DNA of 34,530 bases from Nocardia donostiensis (GCF_002081715.1 NZ_MUKP01000049.1:1-34530); one strand, 5' to 3'; numbered from the stretch's first letter, positions 8,667-16,904 are shown. The notes: a model not told the origin generated them from the sequence alone. Made by a program: numbers and translations.

Positions 8667-9491
8667 TCAGGTCAGATGGTCGAACTCTCCGGTGACCCAA
8701 CGAATGTGTCGCTCGGCGGAGCGGCGGACGATCTCTTTGGCGTCGTGATCGATGGTGTCGCCACCCAGGGTGTACAGGCGGTCATAGGAGTAGGCATCGA
8801 GATGCGAGACGATGCGCCGCACCACCGCCGCGGACATCGGCACGTGCCGCGGGAAGTTCCGCTGAAACGACACCCAGTTGGGCACGAGGGTGCCGGCGAT
8901 GGTGTCACCGGACAGCAGAGTGCCGTCAGCGGTGAGCGCCACCGAGCTGCCCTTCATATGACCGCCGACTTCGATCAGAGTGACTCCGGGCAGCGGTGTT
9001 TCGGTTCCGGTCCAGTACTGGATCACCGGGTCGTGTCGGGCGACCCACTCCTTGTCCTTGCCATTGACCAGCACGGGAACACGGCCGAACTCGTGGCTCC
9101 AACTGACCTGTGCCGCGAACATGTGCGGATGGCTCGTAGCTATCGCCGAGACACCGCCGAGCGCTCGGACCATCCCGACGACAACGGGGTCGAGATAGGC
9201 GGGTGGATCCCACAGCAGGTTTCCGTGGTCGGTGCGCACCACGAACGACCAGTGGCCGATCGCCAAGCGGGGTTCGCGCCGCAGGCTGTGCACTCCCCGG
9301 CCGTGGTCGCGGTGATGTGTGGTGTGCGGCTGCCGGGCGAGTTCCTCATGAGTGGTCCAGCTGCCATGCGGTCCGAGATCACCTCGCTCCTCGTCCGACA
9401 CCTCATCGCTGGCGAGAACGCAGCCTTCAGCCGGTGGAGTCGCGGAGTCGTCGTGCTCGAGCCCGCACCCGTCACAGATCCAGATAGTCAT
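8667..9491 (-). CDS. MBL-fold metallo-hydrolase with N-terminal Cys-pair
   Basis: A 274-aa metallo-beta-lactamase-fold protein. It opens with a short knuckle WICDGCGLEH (C6, C9), then the fold: ATSHPHMFA (H121, H123, the HxH of the metal site), VGGHMKGSS (H178) and LLSGDT (D196). The canonical HxHxDH is reduced to HPHMFAAQ, so the second metal site may be altered. The substrate is unknown; relatives include lactonases and thioesterase-like hydrolases. There is no Shine-Dalgarno sequence before ATG 9491; instead a promoter-like element ends 7 nt upstream, suggesting a leaderless transcript under a SoxR/MerR-type operator. Confidence 0.88.
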   Translation of the reverse strand: MTIWICDGCGLEHDDSATPPAEGCVLASDEVSDEERGDLGPHGSWTTHEELARQPHTTHHRDHGRGVHSLRREPRLAIGHWSFVVRTDHGNLLWDPPAYLDPVVVGMVRALGGVSAIATSHPHMFAAQVSWSHEFGRVPVLVNGKDKEWVARHDPVIQYWTGTETPLPGVTLIEVGGHMKGSSVALTADGTLLSGDTIAGTLVPNWVSFQRNFPRHVPMSAAVVRRIVSHLDAYSYDRLYTLGGDTIDHDAKEIVRRSAERHIRWVTGEFDHLT

Positions 9492-9498
9492 ACGAGCG

Positions 9499-9529
9499 AT
9501 GGTGAGACCTCAACTTGAGTTGAGGTCAA
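9499..9529 (-). promoter_or_regulatory. SoxR/MerR-like operator within a leaderless promoter
   Basis: Perfect 10-bp arms GACCTCAACT / AGTTGAGGTC separated by 2 nt (9506-9527). Read on the minus strand, TTGACC (9529-9524) sits 19 bp from CACCAT (9504-9499), the long spacer typical of MerR-family targets, and the ATG follows after 7 nt. The arms resemble the SoxR box ACCTCAAG/CTTGAGG. No merR-type gene is in the window. Confidence 0.6.
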
Positions 9530-9658
9530 GTGGTGCACACGCAGTGTGATCGACGCCGGGTTCGCCGCCGAACACCTCGCACAGGGGCTTTCGGCACGAG
9601 GCCAGAGGCGTGGCGGGCATGTGGCGGTGTTGACCACCCTGGTCACGCCGGCGAGCGC

Positions 9659-9846
9659 ATCGGGGTCGGGCCGGGTCCACGCCACTGATCGCCAGCAGCT
9701 TGCTGGCCGCGTTCGGCGGGTCGAGTGTGCCGCTGAGCGTAATAGTGGCGGGGACAGCCGTCCCCACCCTCGCGGCTCTGGTCATCAAGGCCGAGACCAA
9801 CGGTCGTGATCTCCATCGGGAACCAGAACTTGCTGATCGAGCCTAG
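9659..9846 (+). pseudogene. C-terminal fragment of an MFS transporter, second copy of the 17.0 kb gene's 3' end
   Basis: The plus strand encodes PLIASSLLAAFGGSSVPLSV, then IVAGTAVPTLAALVIKAETN and GRDLHREPELADRA followed by TAG. This is the last 54 residues of the intact MFS gene (minus strand, 17036-18388) with only a few substitutions. DNA identity is about 95 percent over 9668-9846, including an exact run of roughly 70 bp. A 5-bp insertion near 9664 marks the left limit of similarity. It has no start and no membrane domain of its own. Confidence 0.88.
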
Positions 9847-9890
9847 CAGTGGACTGGTGTCGTGGTTCCCGAACCTCAAGGTGCTTCGTT

Positions 9891-10388
9891 TCAGGTGGTT
9901 GCTGTGAAAGTGCCCTCGGCGATGACGGAGTCGGCTGGAAGCGGGCGGGTGATCGACCAGAGTTCGGTGAAGCGGCTGCGCGACATCTTCCAGACTCCGT
10001 CTTCGATCACGTAGTCGTCGTCGTACTCGCCGGTGGAGACGAGTTCGGTGTTGTCGATCAGGTTGACCTGACGAAACCGCAGCGTCCATCGGCCTGTCGC
10101 GGTGTGCGCACCGGTCAGGGTGATGTCGGGGTGCATACCGTGATGCATGTCGAGGATGACGTGCTTGCCGTCGACCTTGTGCAGCGCGAAACGGGTGAAG
10201 ATCTCGACCATGGGGTCGGCATCGTCGAAGGCTCCCATCCGGCCGTAGTCGAGGTGGGCGCCGGACCGGATGAAGCAGTCGCGAAACGCTTTCGGGTCCT
10301 TGCCGTCACAGGCTCGCCAGTACCGGTGCTTGAGTTGCTTGATCGCTTCGATGTGTTCGAGGGCGTCGATGCGCTGTGCCTGATCCAT
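9891..10388 (-). CDS. SnoaL-like / NTF2-fold protein (dehydratase or isomerase candidate)
   Basis: A 165-aa single-domain SnoaL-like protein. IKQLKHRYWRACDGKD near the N-terminus gives Tyr23 and Asp28; H76 lies in the central sheet, followed by MHHGMHPDI. From memory of the family, this Tyr/Asp/His spacing equals that of bile acid 7-alpha-dehydratase BaiE (Y30, D35, H83). The fold covers polyketide cyclases, scytalone dehydratase and ketosteroid isomerase, all acting on ring ketones or alcohols. AGGAG precedes ATG 10388 by 8 nt. It follows the SDR at 10448-11311 on the same strand after 59 bp and is almost certainly its operon partner. Confidence 0.85.
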   Translation of the reverse strand: MDQAQRIDALEHIEAIKQLKHRYWRACDGKDPKAFRDCFIRSGAHLDYGRMGAFDDADPMVEIFTRFALHKVDGKHVILDMHHGMHPDITLTGAHTATGRWTLRFRQVNLIDNTELVSTGEYDDDYVIEDGVWKMSRSRFTELWSITRPLPADSVIAEGTFTATT

Positions 10389-10447
10389 CGGGGTGCTCCT
10401 TCTCTGCGGGGATGTGATGTGCCGAGCAAGTGTTTGTGCTGCCGAGA

Positions 10448-11311
10448 TCAGTCGATGACCGCATCGGAGAACACCGGAGGGTCGCCGAGGAACGGCCGGT
10501 GCGACGGTGGGCGCTGTCCCTGCATATCAGCGACGCCGAGTTCCTGCGCGATCTCGGCCCCGATGAGCACCTGACCGGTACGCGTCATCAACTCCGGGTC
10601 GCGCGCAAGGGCGTCGATGACGCGGCCGGTGAACTCCGGCGACTCGGCGGTCGCGGCCAAACCCTCGTAAGCGCCCGGGTTCGCGGCGAATCCGGCGAGC
10701 GTGCGTTCGGTCTTGAGCAGACCCATCCAGATCGAGACGACCGCCACGTTCCACGGACGGAAGTCGACGGCCATATCGTGCGCCATCTTGTCCACCGCCG
10801 CCTTGCCTGCGCCGTAGGCGGGCCCGTGCATATAGCAGGTGCCGCCGAACGACGAGGTGTTCACGACCAACCCCGCACCGTTGGCCACCAGCAGCGGCGC
10901 CGCGTAATAGCTGCTGACGTAGCTCGAGCGCATACCGACGTCCAGCAGATCGAGCAGCGACAGCGGCTTCTCCCAGAACGGCCCCTTCTCGGTCAGGCCA
11001 TCGGGCACCGTGAGGGCGTTGTTGACCAGGATATCGAGGCGGCCGTGCTCCTCGCGCAGGTCGGCGAAGAATGCCTCGACCTGCGCGTCGTCACTGTGGT
11101 CGAGCACCACGGGCACGCCATGGCCACCGCGTCGGGTGATCTCCTCGGCCGTGGCGAATACCGTGCCCGGCAGCGGCGCGTCGCCTTCGGTCTGTGTCCG
11201 GCCGGTGACATACACCGTGGCCCCGGACTCCCCCAGCGCCAAGGCGATTCCCTTGCCCGCACCGCGACTGGCACCGGTAACCACCACGATCCGATCCGAA
11301 TCCAGACCCAT
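10448..11311 (-). CDS. SDR family oxidoreductase
   Basis: A 287-aa SDR. VVVTGASRGAGKGIA gives the cofactor motif (GxxxGxG form with Ala for Ile), NNAL replaces NNAG, and the catalytic part is VNTSSFGG...AYGAGKAAVDK (Ser-Tyr-Lys present with normal spacing). A long loop after beta-2 (TQTEGDAPLPGTVFATAEEI) resembles DHRS1-like SDRs. Start: GGGAG lies 3 nt from ATG 11314 but 6 nt from ATG 11311, so the second Met is preferred. It heads the SDR-SnoaL pair and is divergent from the FAD dehydrogenase at 11656; a TTTTCCC/GGGAAAA palindrome lies 95-115 bp upstream. Likely role: oxidation of a hydroxyl on a cyclic substrate. Confidence 0.9.
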   Translation of the reverse strand: MGLDSDRIVVVTGASRGAGKGIALALGESGATVYVTGRTQTEGDAPLPGTVFATAEEITRRGGHGVPVVLDHSDDAQVEAFFADLREEHGRLDILVNNALTVPDGLTEKGPFWEKPLSLLDLLDVGMRSSYVSSYYAAPLLVANGAGLVVNTSSFGGTCYMHGPAYGAGKAAVDKMAHDMAVDFRPWNVAVVSIWMGLLKTERTLAGFAANPGAYEGLAATAESPEFTGRVIDALARDPELMTRTGQVLIGAEIAQELGVADMQGQRPPSHRPFLGDPPVFSDAVID

Positions 11312-11405
11312 CATCGACTCCCTCTACTGCCAGAGAAACCACCACACCAGAACGTGTGGCGCGCCTCCCATTACTGAACCGAACCGGCCGGAAGACCCGC
11401 AGAGC

Positions 11406-11426
11406 TTTTCCCAGTAGCCGGGAAAA
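11406..11426. promoter_or_regulatory. Operator candidate, TTTTCCC-N7-GGGAAAA
   Basis: Perfect 7-bp arms with spacer AGTAGCC, in the divergent region between the SDR (minus) and the FAD dehydrogenase (plus). It is the best-conserved member of a motif found upstream of several units of the 9.9-22.3 kb cluster. Confidence 0.6.
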
Positions 11427-11555
11427 ACGTAGAGGCGTTCTGGGGCAGGTGGCATGTCGCCGGGTGATCGGCAGGGCAGCCTGAGATCGTCGAGCCGGGC
11501 CAGAACGCTGGGCCGGATTGCTCGGTCCGGCACCGGCCGTGCAGGCTGCCCGTTG

Positions 11556-11572
11556 GTTCCGCTGAACGGGAA
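11556..11572. promoter_or_regulatory. Variant operator candidate, TTCC-GCTGAAC-GGGAA
   Basis: Second match in the same divergent region, about 85 bp upstream of the TTG start at 11656. The left half lacks one C relative to the TTCCC-N7-GGGAA form, so it is weaker. The 341-bp intergenic region 11315-11655 otherwise shows no gene. Confidence 0.4.
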
Positions 11573-11655
11573 GCGTGCTTGGGTCGCGCGGAGCATCTCA
11601 GTCACCATGACGTGTCCCACACCGTTTCGGTGAGGTCTTCGAGAAGGGAATCGAC

Positions 11656-13083
11656 TTGGGCGACAAAGGATTCGACGAGGAATTCGATGTGGTGGTCGTC
11701 GGGGTCGGTGCGGCCGGTGCTGCGGCGGCGCTGAGCGCCCATGAAGTGGGTGCGCGAGTGCTGGTTGTGGAAAAGGGGGACGAGTCCACCGCAGGTGGGA
11801 ACACGCGGGTCTCGGGCTCCGGATGGTTCATCAACCGCGACCCGGAACGCGCCAAGGTCTTCCTGCGAGCACTGTGCGGGCAGTACCACGTCGCCGATGA
11901 CGTCGTCGATACCTGGGCGGTCGAGACGGCGCGGAATTCGGTGTGGCTGCGCGGTCTCGGCGCGGAGGTCGGCGCCAGTGCGCAGTACCACACCGAGCCG
12001 GAGTATTCGGAGCTCGACGGCAGCGACTGCTACGCCGGCATGGACACTGTGGGCGGGCAGATGGGTAACTTCTTGCTCTACGACTTCCTGATCGGGGCGT
12101 TGGCCGAGCGCGGCGTCGAGGTGCGTTTCTCTACACCGGTGCGCGAGTTGGCCACCGACGCGCAGGAGGTGGTGGGGGTGGAGGTCGACGGTGGCCGGCG
12201 TATCCGGGCGCGCGGTGGGGTGGTTTTGGCGACCGGTGGCTTCGCCGCGAATCCGCGGATGGTCCGGGACTATCTGCGGTTGAGCGACCCGCCGATCTGG
12301 GGCTCGCCGCACGCGACCGGCGACGGTCACCGGATGGCCCAGCGTGTCGGGGCCGACCTGTGGCATATGGACAACATGATGACGATCACCGGGGTCCGGG
12401 TGGGTTCCGGGCCCGGTGTGTACCTGGCACTGTGGGCTGCCCACCACTACCTGTTCGTGAATTCGGAAGGCCTGCGGTTCGTGGACGAGACCGCGGAGAA
12501 CCGGCACGGTCACATTCGCCGCAACGGCGGTTACGAGCATTTTCCGCTGAAGTCGTTCCATCTGATCTTCGATGAGCGGATGCGTGCCGCCGGACCGCTC
12601 AGCCCGACCAAGGAGGTGCTGCCGGTCGGCTGGAAGTTGCTGATGGAGGATTTCCGGTGGAGCACCGACAACACCGCCGAAATCGCGCAGGGGTGGATCC
12701 GCCGGGCCGACAGCATCGCCGGGCTCGCCGAGCTCATCGGCGCGGACCCGGCCACACTCGAGCGCACCGTCACCTACTACAACCAGGCATGTGCGGACGG
12801 TCGTGACGATCAGTTCGGCCGCGCACCGCACACGCTGGCGCCCGTATCCGAGCCACCGTTCTACGTGCTCGAGGTGGCGCCGCTGCTGGGTTGGAGCAAC
12901 GGCGGCCCGCGCCGGGACGGCCGGGCCCGGGTGCTCGACGTGTCCGGAGCCGTTATCGAGGGGTTGTATGCGGCAGGTGAGGTGAGTTCGACCTACAGCT
13001 GGGCGAAGGACGGCGGATTCCACATTGCGGACGCTTTTGCGTTCGGCCGGGTGGCTGGGCGGGAAGCAGCGCACCGGTCTTGA
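11656..13083 (+). CDS. FAD-dependent dehydrogenase (fumarate reductase/KstD flavoprotein superfamily)
   Basis: A 475-aa flavoprotein. The N-terminal Rossmann motif DVVVVGVGAAGAAAALSAHE and GGNTRVSGSGW bind FAD; GVVLATGGFAANPRMV is the second conserved strand, and the C-terminal LYAAGEVSSTYSWAKDGGFH closes the FAD site. It lacks the YPGxG active-site loop of true 3-ketosteroid dehydrogenases, so it belongs to the broader FAD_binding_2 family (fumarate reductase, urocanate reductase, tricarballylate dehydrogenase and ketosteroid desaturases). TTG 11656 is used because GAAGGGA precedes it and no other start fits the N-terminus. It is divergent from the SDR-SnoaL unit and shares its operator region. 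Likely role: desaturation or reduction beside a carbonyl. Confidence 0.88.
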   Translation: MGDKGFDEEFDVVVVGVGAAGAAAALSAHEVGARVLVVEKGDESTAGGNTRVSGSGWFINRDPERAKVFLRALCGQYHVADDVVDTWAVETARNSVWLRGLGAEVGASAQYHTEPEYSELDGSDCYAGMDTVGGQMGNFLLYDFLIGALAERGVEVRFSTPVRELATDAQEVVGVEVDGGRRIRARGGVVLATGGFAANPRMVRDYLRLSDPPIWGSPHATGDGHRMAQRVGADLWHMDNMMTITGVRVGSGPGVYLALWAAHHYLFVNSEGLRFVDETAENRHGHIRRNGGYEHFPLKSFHLIFDERMRAAGPLSPTKEVLPVGWKLLMEDFRWSTDNTAEIAQGWIRRADSIAGLAELIGADPATLERTVTYYNQACADGRDDQFGRAPHTLAPVSEPPFYVLEVAPLLGWSNGGPRRDGRARVLDVSGAVIEGLYAAGEVSSTYSWAKDGGFHIADAFAFGRVAGREAAHRS

Positions 13084-13545
13084 TGGCCTTGTCGCCCTGG
13101 TCCAGGGCTACCGGGCTTGCGGCGGGCACGGTCATCCGGTCTATACCGGCGCGCGATGCGGTTCGCCGCCGAGGGCCGCTGTGGCATCGGCTGCCGAGCA
13201 GGCTACGGCTGCTGCCCAGTGCTGATACCGGCCACCGGAATGGTTGCGGCAGCAACGACCGGCAGCGTGGTGACGAACTCGGACCAGCCCACCGGCAGGA
13301 ACACGACCGCAGGTGGTGGCAGGAACCGGGAAGTCGCAGGCTGGACCGAGGACGGGCGCTGCCGGATACGGGAACCGGCGCCGCGACTCGGTCCGATGTT
13401 TACCTGCGCGATGACCGGGTAAGTCGCAGCCTATCCCCGCTGTCCCGAAGAGCTACCTCGCCGCCTCGATGAAACGTTGCTGCCGGGCTGCGCTCGACAG
13501 CAGTCGTGTTCCTGCTGCCTCACCTTTCCGCATCGGAGGTGCGTC
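13084..13545. other. 462-bp stretch without a recognisable gene
   Basis: Lies between the FAD dehydrogenase and the deaminase. Short frames exist in both directions but look like GC-rich noise. A minus-strand stretch near 13235-13305 reads FLPVGWSEFVTTLPVVAAAT before a stop and could be a gene scrap. A 7-base word, GTCGCAG, preceded by ACCGGG(T)AA, recurs near 13334 and 13422. The deaminase ribosome binding site GGAGG is at its right end. Confidence 0.4.
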
Positions 13546-14040
13546 ATGGACTTCGCTCAACGGACTATCGACTTGGCCCGCCAAAACGTCGCCGAAGGCG
13601 GTCGCCCCTTCGCGGCGGTCATCGTCGCGAACGGCGACATCCTGGCCGAGTCCGCCAACCGGGTCGCCCAGACCCACGACCCGACCGCCCACGCGGAGAT
13701 CCTCGCCATCCGCCAAGCGTGTACGAAACTGGGCAACGAGCAGCTGATCGGTGCCACCGTTTACCTGCTGGCCGACCCGTGCCCTATGTGTCTGGGCTCG
13801 CTGTATTACTCGTCACCGGACGAAGTCGTCTTCTTGGCCTCGCGTGACGATTACCAGTCGTATTACATCGACGATCGCAAGTACTTCGAGGTCGACACGT
13901 TCTACAACGAATTCGGCAAAAGCTGGGACAAGCGGCGCCTGCCGATGCGCTATGAACCCCACGACGCCGCCGTCGATGTCTATCGATTCTGGCTCGAACG
14001 CCATGGCGGGGAGCGCAAGGCGACGCCTTCGTCCGCGTGA
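13546..14040 (+). CDS. Zinc-dependent nucleoside/base deaminase (CDA fold)
   Basis: A 164-aa cytidine deaminase-fold enzyme. Zinc site residues: TAHAEI (H49 ligand, E51 proton shuttle) and DPCPMCLG (C79, C82 ligands). The length and HAE...PCPMC layout match guanine deaminase (GuaD) and TadA-like enzymes; the C-terminal half (residues 90-160, rich in Tyr and Asp) differs from textbook GuaD, so the base is uncertain. GGAGG lies 6 nt before ATG 13546, which decides the start; the longer open frame from 13477 is Cys-rich junk. It is convergent with the KstD-like gene, with a hairpin between them. Why a base deaminase sits in an oxidoreductase cluster is unexplained. Confidence 0.9.
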   Translation: MDFAQRTIDLARQNVAEGGRPFAAVIVANGDILAESANRVAQTHDPTAHAEILAIRQACTKLGNEQLIGATVYLLADPCPMCLGSLYYSSPDEVVFLASRDDYQSYYIDDRKYFEVDTFYNEFGKSWDKRRLPMRYEPHDAAVDVYRFWLERHGGERKATPSSA

Positions 14041-14049
14041 AGGCGTCGC
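14020..14049. terminator. Hairpin between convergent genes
   Basis: Perfect 11-bp arms GCGACGCCTTC / GAAGGCGTCGC with an 8-nt loop, overlapping the deaminase stop and ending 13 bp before the stop of the minus-strand FAD gene. No U-tract; probably a bidirectional terminator as common in actinobacteria. Confidence 0.65.
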
Positions 14050-14061
14050 ACAGTCAGTTGC

Positions 14062-15762
14062 CTACTGTGACCGCTCAGCCGCATCTTGCGCTGCGATGTA
14101 ACCGAATACGAGGCCCTGGCCGATCGTCGCGCCGGCACCCGGGTAGGTGCGGCCGAACGCGTTGGCTGCGGTGTTGCCGATGGCGTAAAGGCCCTCGATG
14201 ACGCTGCCGTCCTCGCGCAGCGCGCGGGCACGCGTGTCGGCCTGCACACCGCCGCAGGTGCCGAGATCGCTCAGCGTCACCTTCACCGCATAGAACGGCC
14301 CGGTCGTCAGCGGGCGCAGGTTAGGATTCGGTTGGACGGTGGGATCGCCGTAGTAGCGATCGTAAGCACTGTTACCGCGCTGGAATTCGCTGTCGTTGCC
14401 GGTGGTTGCGTCCGCGTTGAAGGTTCGGAACGTCTCCGCGAACGTCTGCTCCGGTAGACCGATCTTGCGGGCCAGTTCGGCCGGGTCGGCGGCCTGATGG
14501 GCGATACCGGCTTCGTACCACGACTGCGGCAGCGGTTGGCGCGGGAACAGTCCTGCCGCGAAGATGTAGCTGTTGCGGTACTTCTGGTCGAACACGATCC
14601 ACATGGATTCCACCGGTTCCCCGGCGTCTTCGCGTTCGAGGATTCGCTGGCCGAACGACATGTAATCAGTGGATTCGTTGATGAACCGGCGCCCGGTGTG
14701 ATCCACCATGAAGGATCCGGGCAACGAACGCTCGGCGAGCATAACGGTCGGCGTACCGCCCGGCAGAGCCGCGACCGCAGGGAACCACCATGCCTGATCC
14801 ATCAGGCCGGTCGTAGCGCCCGCGTCCTGCGCGAGCCGGATCGCGTCGCCGGTATTGCCTTCTGCCCCAAGGCTCTCGTGGGCATTGAGCCGCTCGGACT
14901 GGTACTTGTGCCGCATCGTCATATCGTGGTCGAATCCGCCTGCCGCGAGTACCACACCGCGACGGGCGGTGACGGTGACTTCCCGGCCGCCCTGCGCGAC
15001 GACGGCCCCGGTGACGCGATCGCCGTCCATGATGAGGCGCACCAGCTGGGTCTCGGTCCACACCGGGATCCGGGCACGCAGCACGCCGGCGAACAGGCCC
15101 GCCGCCAGTGCTTGACCGCCGGCGAGGTATTCACGGCGCAACGCGAGCCCACCGAGACCCTGGGCAAGTCGCTTGATGATGCGCGGAATGCCCTTGGTGG
15201 GCACTTTGGCCATGAGGTTCATCCACTTGTAGTCGGCCCCGGTGGTGGGCATGGGCACCGGAGCCTCCATCAAGCCGGGACGCAGACGGGCCCGCTCTTG
15301 ACCCAGCACCGATGCGTTGAACGGCCGGCATTCGCAGGTGCGCCCGACTGCTGATCCACCGGGTAGTTCGGGGTGATAGTCCGAATAACCTTCAGCCCAG
15401 AAGAACTTCATCGGCGTCGAGCGTTGCAGCATTTCGACCGTGGCGACACAGTTGTCGGCGAAGGCTTTGCCGCGTTCGGCAGGGGCCGAGTCACCGACCA
15501 CAGCCCGCAGGTAGGTTTCCGCCCGCTCCGGGGAGTCCCCAGCGCCGGCCTTCTGCAAGATCGGGTTGGCGGGCAGCCAGAAGGCACCGCCGGAGCGTGC
15601 TGTCGACCCGCCGACGTACTCGGTCTTCTCGACGATCAGGGTCGACAACCCCAGCTCGTTCGCGGTCAAGGCGGCGGCCATGCCGGTGCCGGATCCGACC
15701 ACGAGTAAATCGACGGTGATGTCGTGCGCATGCGCGGGGGCCGGTGTGGGACGGCTGGTCAT
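14062..15762 (-). CDS. KstD-like FAD dehydrogenase (3-oxosteroid 1-dehydrogenase family)
   Basis: A 566-aa flavoprotein, the usual length for ketosteroid dehydrogenases. VDLLVVGSGTGMAAALTANE (FAD motif), GGSTARSGGAFWLPAN, VVLAAGGFDHDMTMR, and the C-terminal active-site loop RTYPGAGATIGQGLVFGY are present. Y540 and G544 in YPGAG correspond to Tyr487 and Gly491 of Rhodococcus KstD1, which hold the 3-keto group. The family introduces double bonds next to a ring ketone. AGGAG lies 7 nt before ATG 15762, and an ATCCC-N7-GGGAA operator candidate is 66-84 bp upstream. Convergent with the deaminase. Steroid substrate is likely by family but other cyclic ketones are possible. Confidence 0.92.
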   Translation of the reverse strand: MTSRPTPAPAHAHDITVDLLVVGSGTGMAAALTANELGLSTLIVEKTEYVGGSTARSGGAFWLPANPILQKAGAGDSPERAETYLRAVVGDSAPAERGKAFADNCVATVEMLQRSTPMKFFWAEGYSDYHPELPGGSAVGRTCECRPFNASVLGQERARLRPGLMEAPVPMPTTGADYKWMNLMAKVPTKGIPRIIKRLAQGLGGLALRREYLAGGQALAAGLFAGVLRARIPVWTETQLVRLIMDGDRVTGAVVAQGGREVTVTARRGVVLAAGGFDHDMTMRHKYQSERLNAHESLGAEGNTGDAIRLAQDAGATTGLMDQAWWFPAVAALPGGTPTVMLAERSLPGSFMVDHTGRRFINESTDYMSFGQRILEREDAGEPVESMWIVFDQKYRNSYIFAAGLFPRQPLPQSWYEAGIAHQAADPAELARKIGLPEQTFAETFRTFNADATTGNDSEFQRGNSAYDRYYGDPTVQPNPNLRPLTTGPFYAVKVTLSDLGTCGGVQADTRARALREDGSVIEGLYAIGNTAANAFGRTYPGAGATIGQGLVFGYIAAQDAAERSQ

Positions 15763-15827
15763 CGGTGTACTCCTTCGCCTCGTTCTGCTGAGACGCTAGA
15801 AACTGCGGTTGTTCGCCGGAATGCGGG

Positions 15828-15845
15828 ATCCCGGCCAGCGGGAAC
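15828..15845. promoter_or_regulatory. Operator candidate, ATCCC-GGCCAGC-GGGAAC
   Basis: CCC-N7-GGGAA match upstream of the KstD-like gene (15762), in the 125-bp gap to the hydrolase stop. One mismatch to the TTCCC half. The preceding GCGGGATCCCG makes an overlapping palindrome. Confidence 0.45.
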
Positions 15846-15887
15846 ACGGTGATCCGGGATCGCCGCAGTGTCCGGTCCTGGACGGGT

Positions 15888-16850
15888 TTATGTCGTGGTC
15901 AGCGCGGTGCGCGTCATCTCCCAGATTTCCTTGCGTGCCGTGCCGGTGAAGGTCAGGTTCGGGAAGGTCAGGAAGCCGTGGAACAAGCCGTCGTAGCGGC
16001 GGTGTTGCACCCGCACACCCGCTGCCTGCAATTGATGCGCGTACGCGTCACCCGCCGAGCACGGCGGGTCGAGTTCCGCGGTGATCAGCACCGTCGGCGG
16101 CAGACCAGCGAGGGTTTTCGCCCGAGTCGGGATCAGCCGGGGGTCGTCGGTTCCGTTCGGTGCGTACTGCTGCCAATACCACCTCATCGCCTTGGTCGTG
16201 TTGTAGTAGCCACTGCCGTAGCGGCGGTAGGACTCGGTCTCGAAGTCGTCGTCGATGACCGGGTACAGCAGAACTTGAGCCGCGATCGACGGACCGCCGC
16301 GGTCCCGGGCCGCGATCGCGACGGTCGCCGCGAGATTGCCGCCTGCGCTGTCTCCGGCTACCACGATCCGCGTGGGGTCGCCCCCGAAACTCGAGGCATG
16401 CTCGGCGGCCCATTCGAGTGCGGCATACATGTCGTTGTGCGCGGCTGGTCCCGAATGCTCGGGCGCGAGGCGGTAGTTCACGGACACCACAACAGCACCG
16501 ACTCCCTCGGCCATCGAGCGGCAGAATTCGTCGTGGCTGTCCAGGTCGCAGAACACGAATCCGCCGCCGTGCGCGAACACGACAACGGGTAGCGGTGTGT
16601 CGTGCCGGTACGGCCGGTACACCCGCAGATCCAGTGTGCCGCCGGGCCCGGAGATGCCGAAGTTGCGCACCTCCCGCATGTCCGGGCGACCGGCGAGTGG
16701 GCCACGCCTGCTACGGATCGCTTCGCGTACCTGTGCGGGCGGCATGGTCGATACGTCGGGAAAGCCCGCGTTGAGTGTGGCGAGCATCGATGCCACTTCT
16801 GGATGCAACGATGGTCCGGCGTCGTCGTTCGGAACAGCTTTGTCGTCCAC
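15888..16850 (-). CDS. Alpha/beta hydrolase, hormone-sensitive lipase family esterase
   Basis: A 320-aa HSL-family (group IV) esterase. FAHGGGFVF (94-97 HGGG) forms the oxyanion hole; the nucleophile is S168 in VVAGDSAGGNLAA; the acid is D261 in ITAELDPPCSAGDAYAHQL; the base is H291 in YDGLFHGF. No signal peptide, so cytoplasmic. Such enzymes split short acyl esters or lactones of small molecules. GTG 16850 has AGGAGG 9 nt upstream. A 24-bp palindrome 31-54 bp upstream is a likely repressor site. On the same strand as the MFS gene but 185 bp away, so transcribed separately or loosely coupled. Ester or lactone opening would fit early steps of a catabolic route. Confidence 0.93.
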   Translation of the reverse strand: MDDKAVPNDDAGPSLHPEVASMLATLNAGFPDVSTMPPAQVREAIRSRRGPLAGRPDMREVRNFGISGPGGTLDLRVYRPYRHDTPLPVVVFAHGGGFVFCDLDSHDEFCRSMAEGVGAVVVSVNYRLAPEHSGPAAHNDMYAALEWAAEHASSFGGDPTRIVVAGDSAGGNLAATVAIAARDRGGPSIAAQVLLYPVIDDDFETESYRRYGSGYYNTTKAMRWYWQQYAPNGTDDPRLIPTRAKTLAGLPPTVLITAELDPPCSAGDAYAHQLQAAGVRVQHRRYDGLFHGFLTFPNLTFTGTARKEIWEMTRTALTTT

Positions 16851-16880
16851 TGTCGAGGCCCTCCTGCAATCTGCTTCCGA

Positions 16881-16904
16881 TGAGCACTCGAGCCCGAGTG
16901 CTCA
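16881..16904. promoter_or_regulatory. Palindromic operator upstream of the HSL-family hydrolase
   Basis: Perfect 10-bp arms TGAGCACTCG / CGAGTGCTCA around AGCC. Size and sequence resemble TetR-family operators. It differs from the TTCCC-N7-GGGAA sites, so a second regulator is implied; no intact tetR gene is in the window. Confidence 0.6.

Noticed and set aside
11602..13074. 490-codon minus-strand open frame
   Set aside because: Antisense of the FAD dehydrogenase; no recognisable domain, while the plus strand has a complete FAD site.
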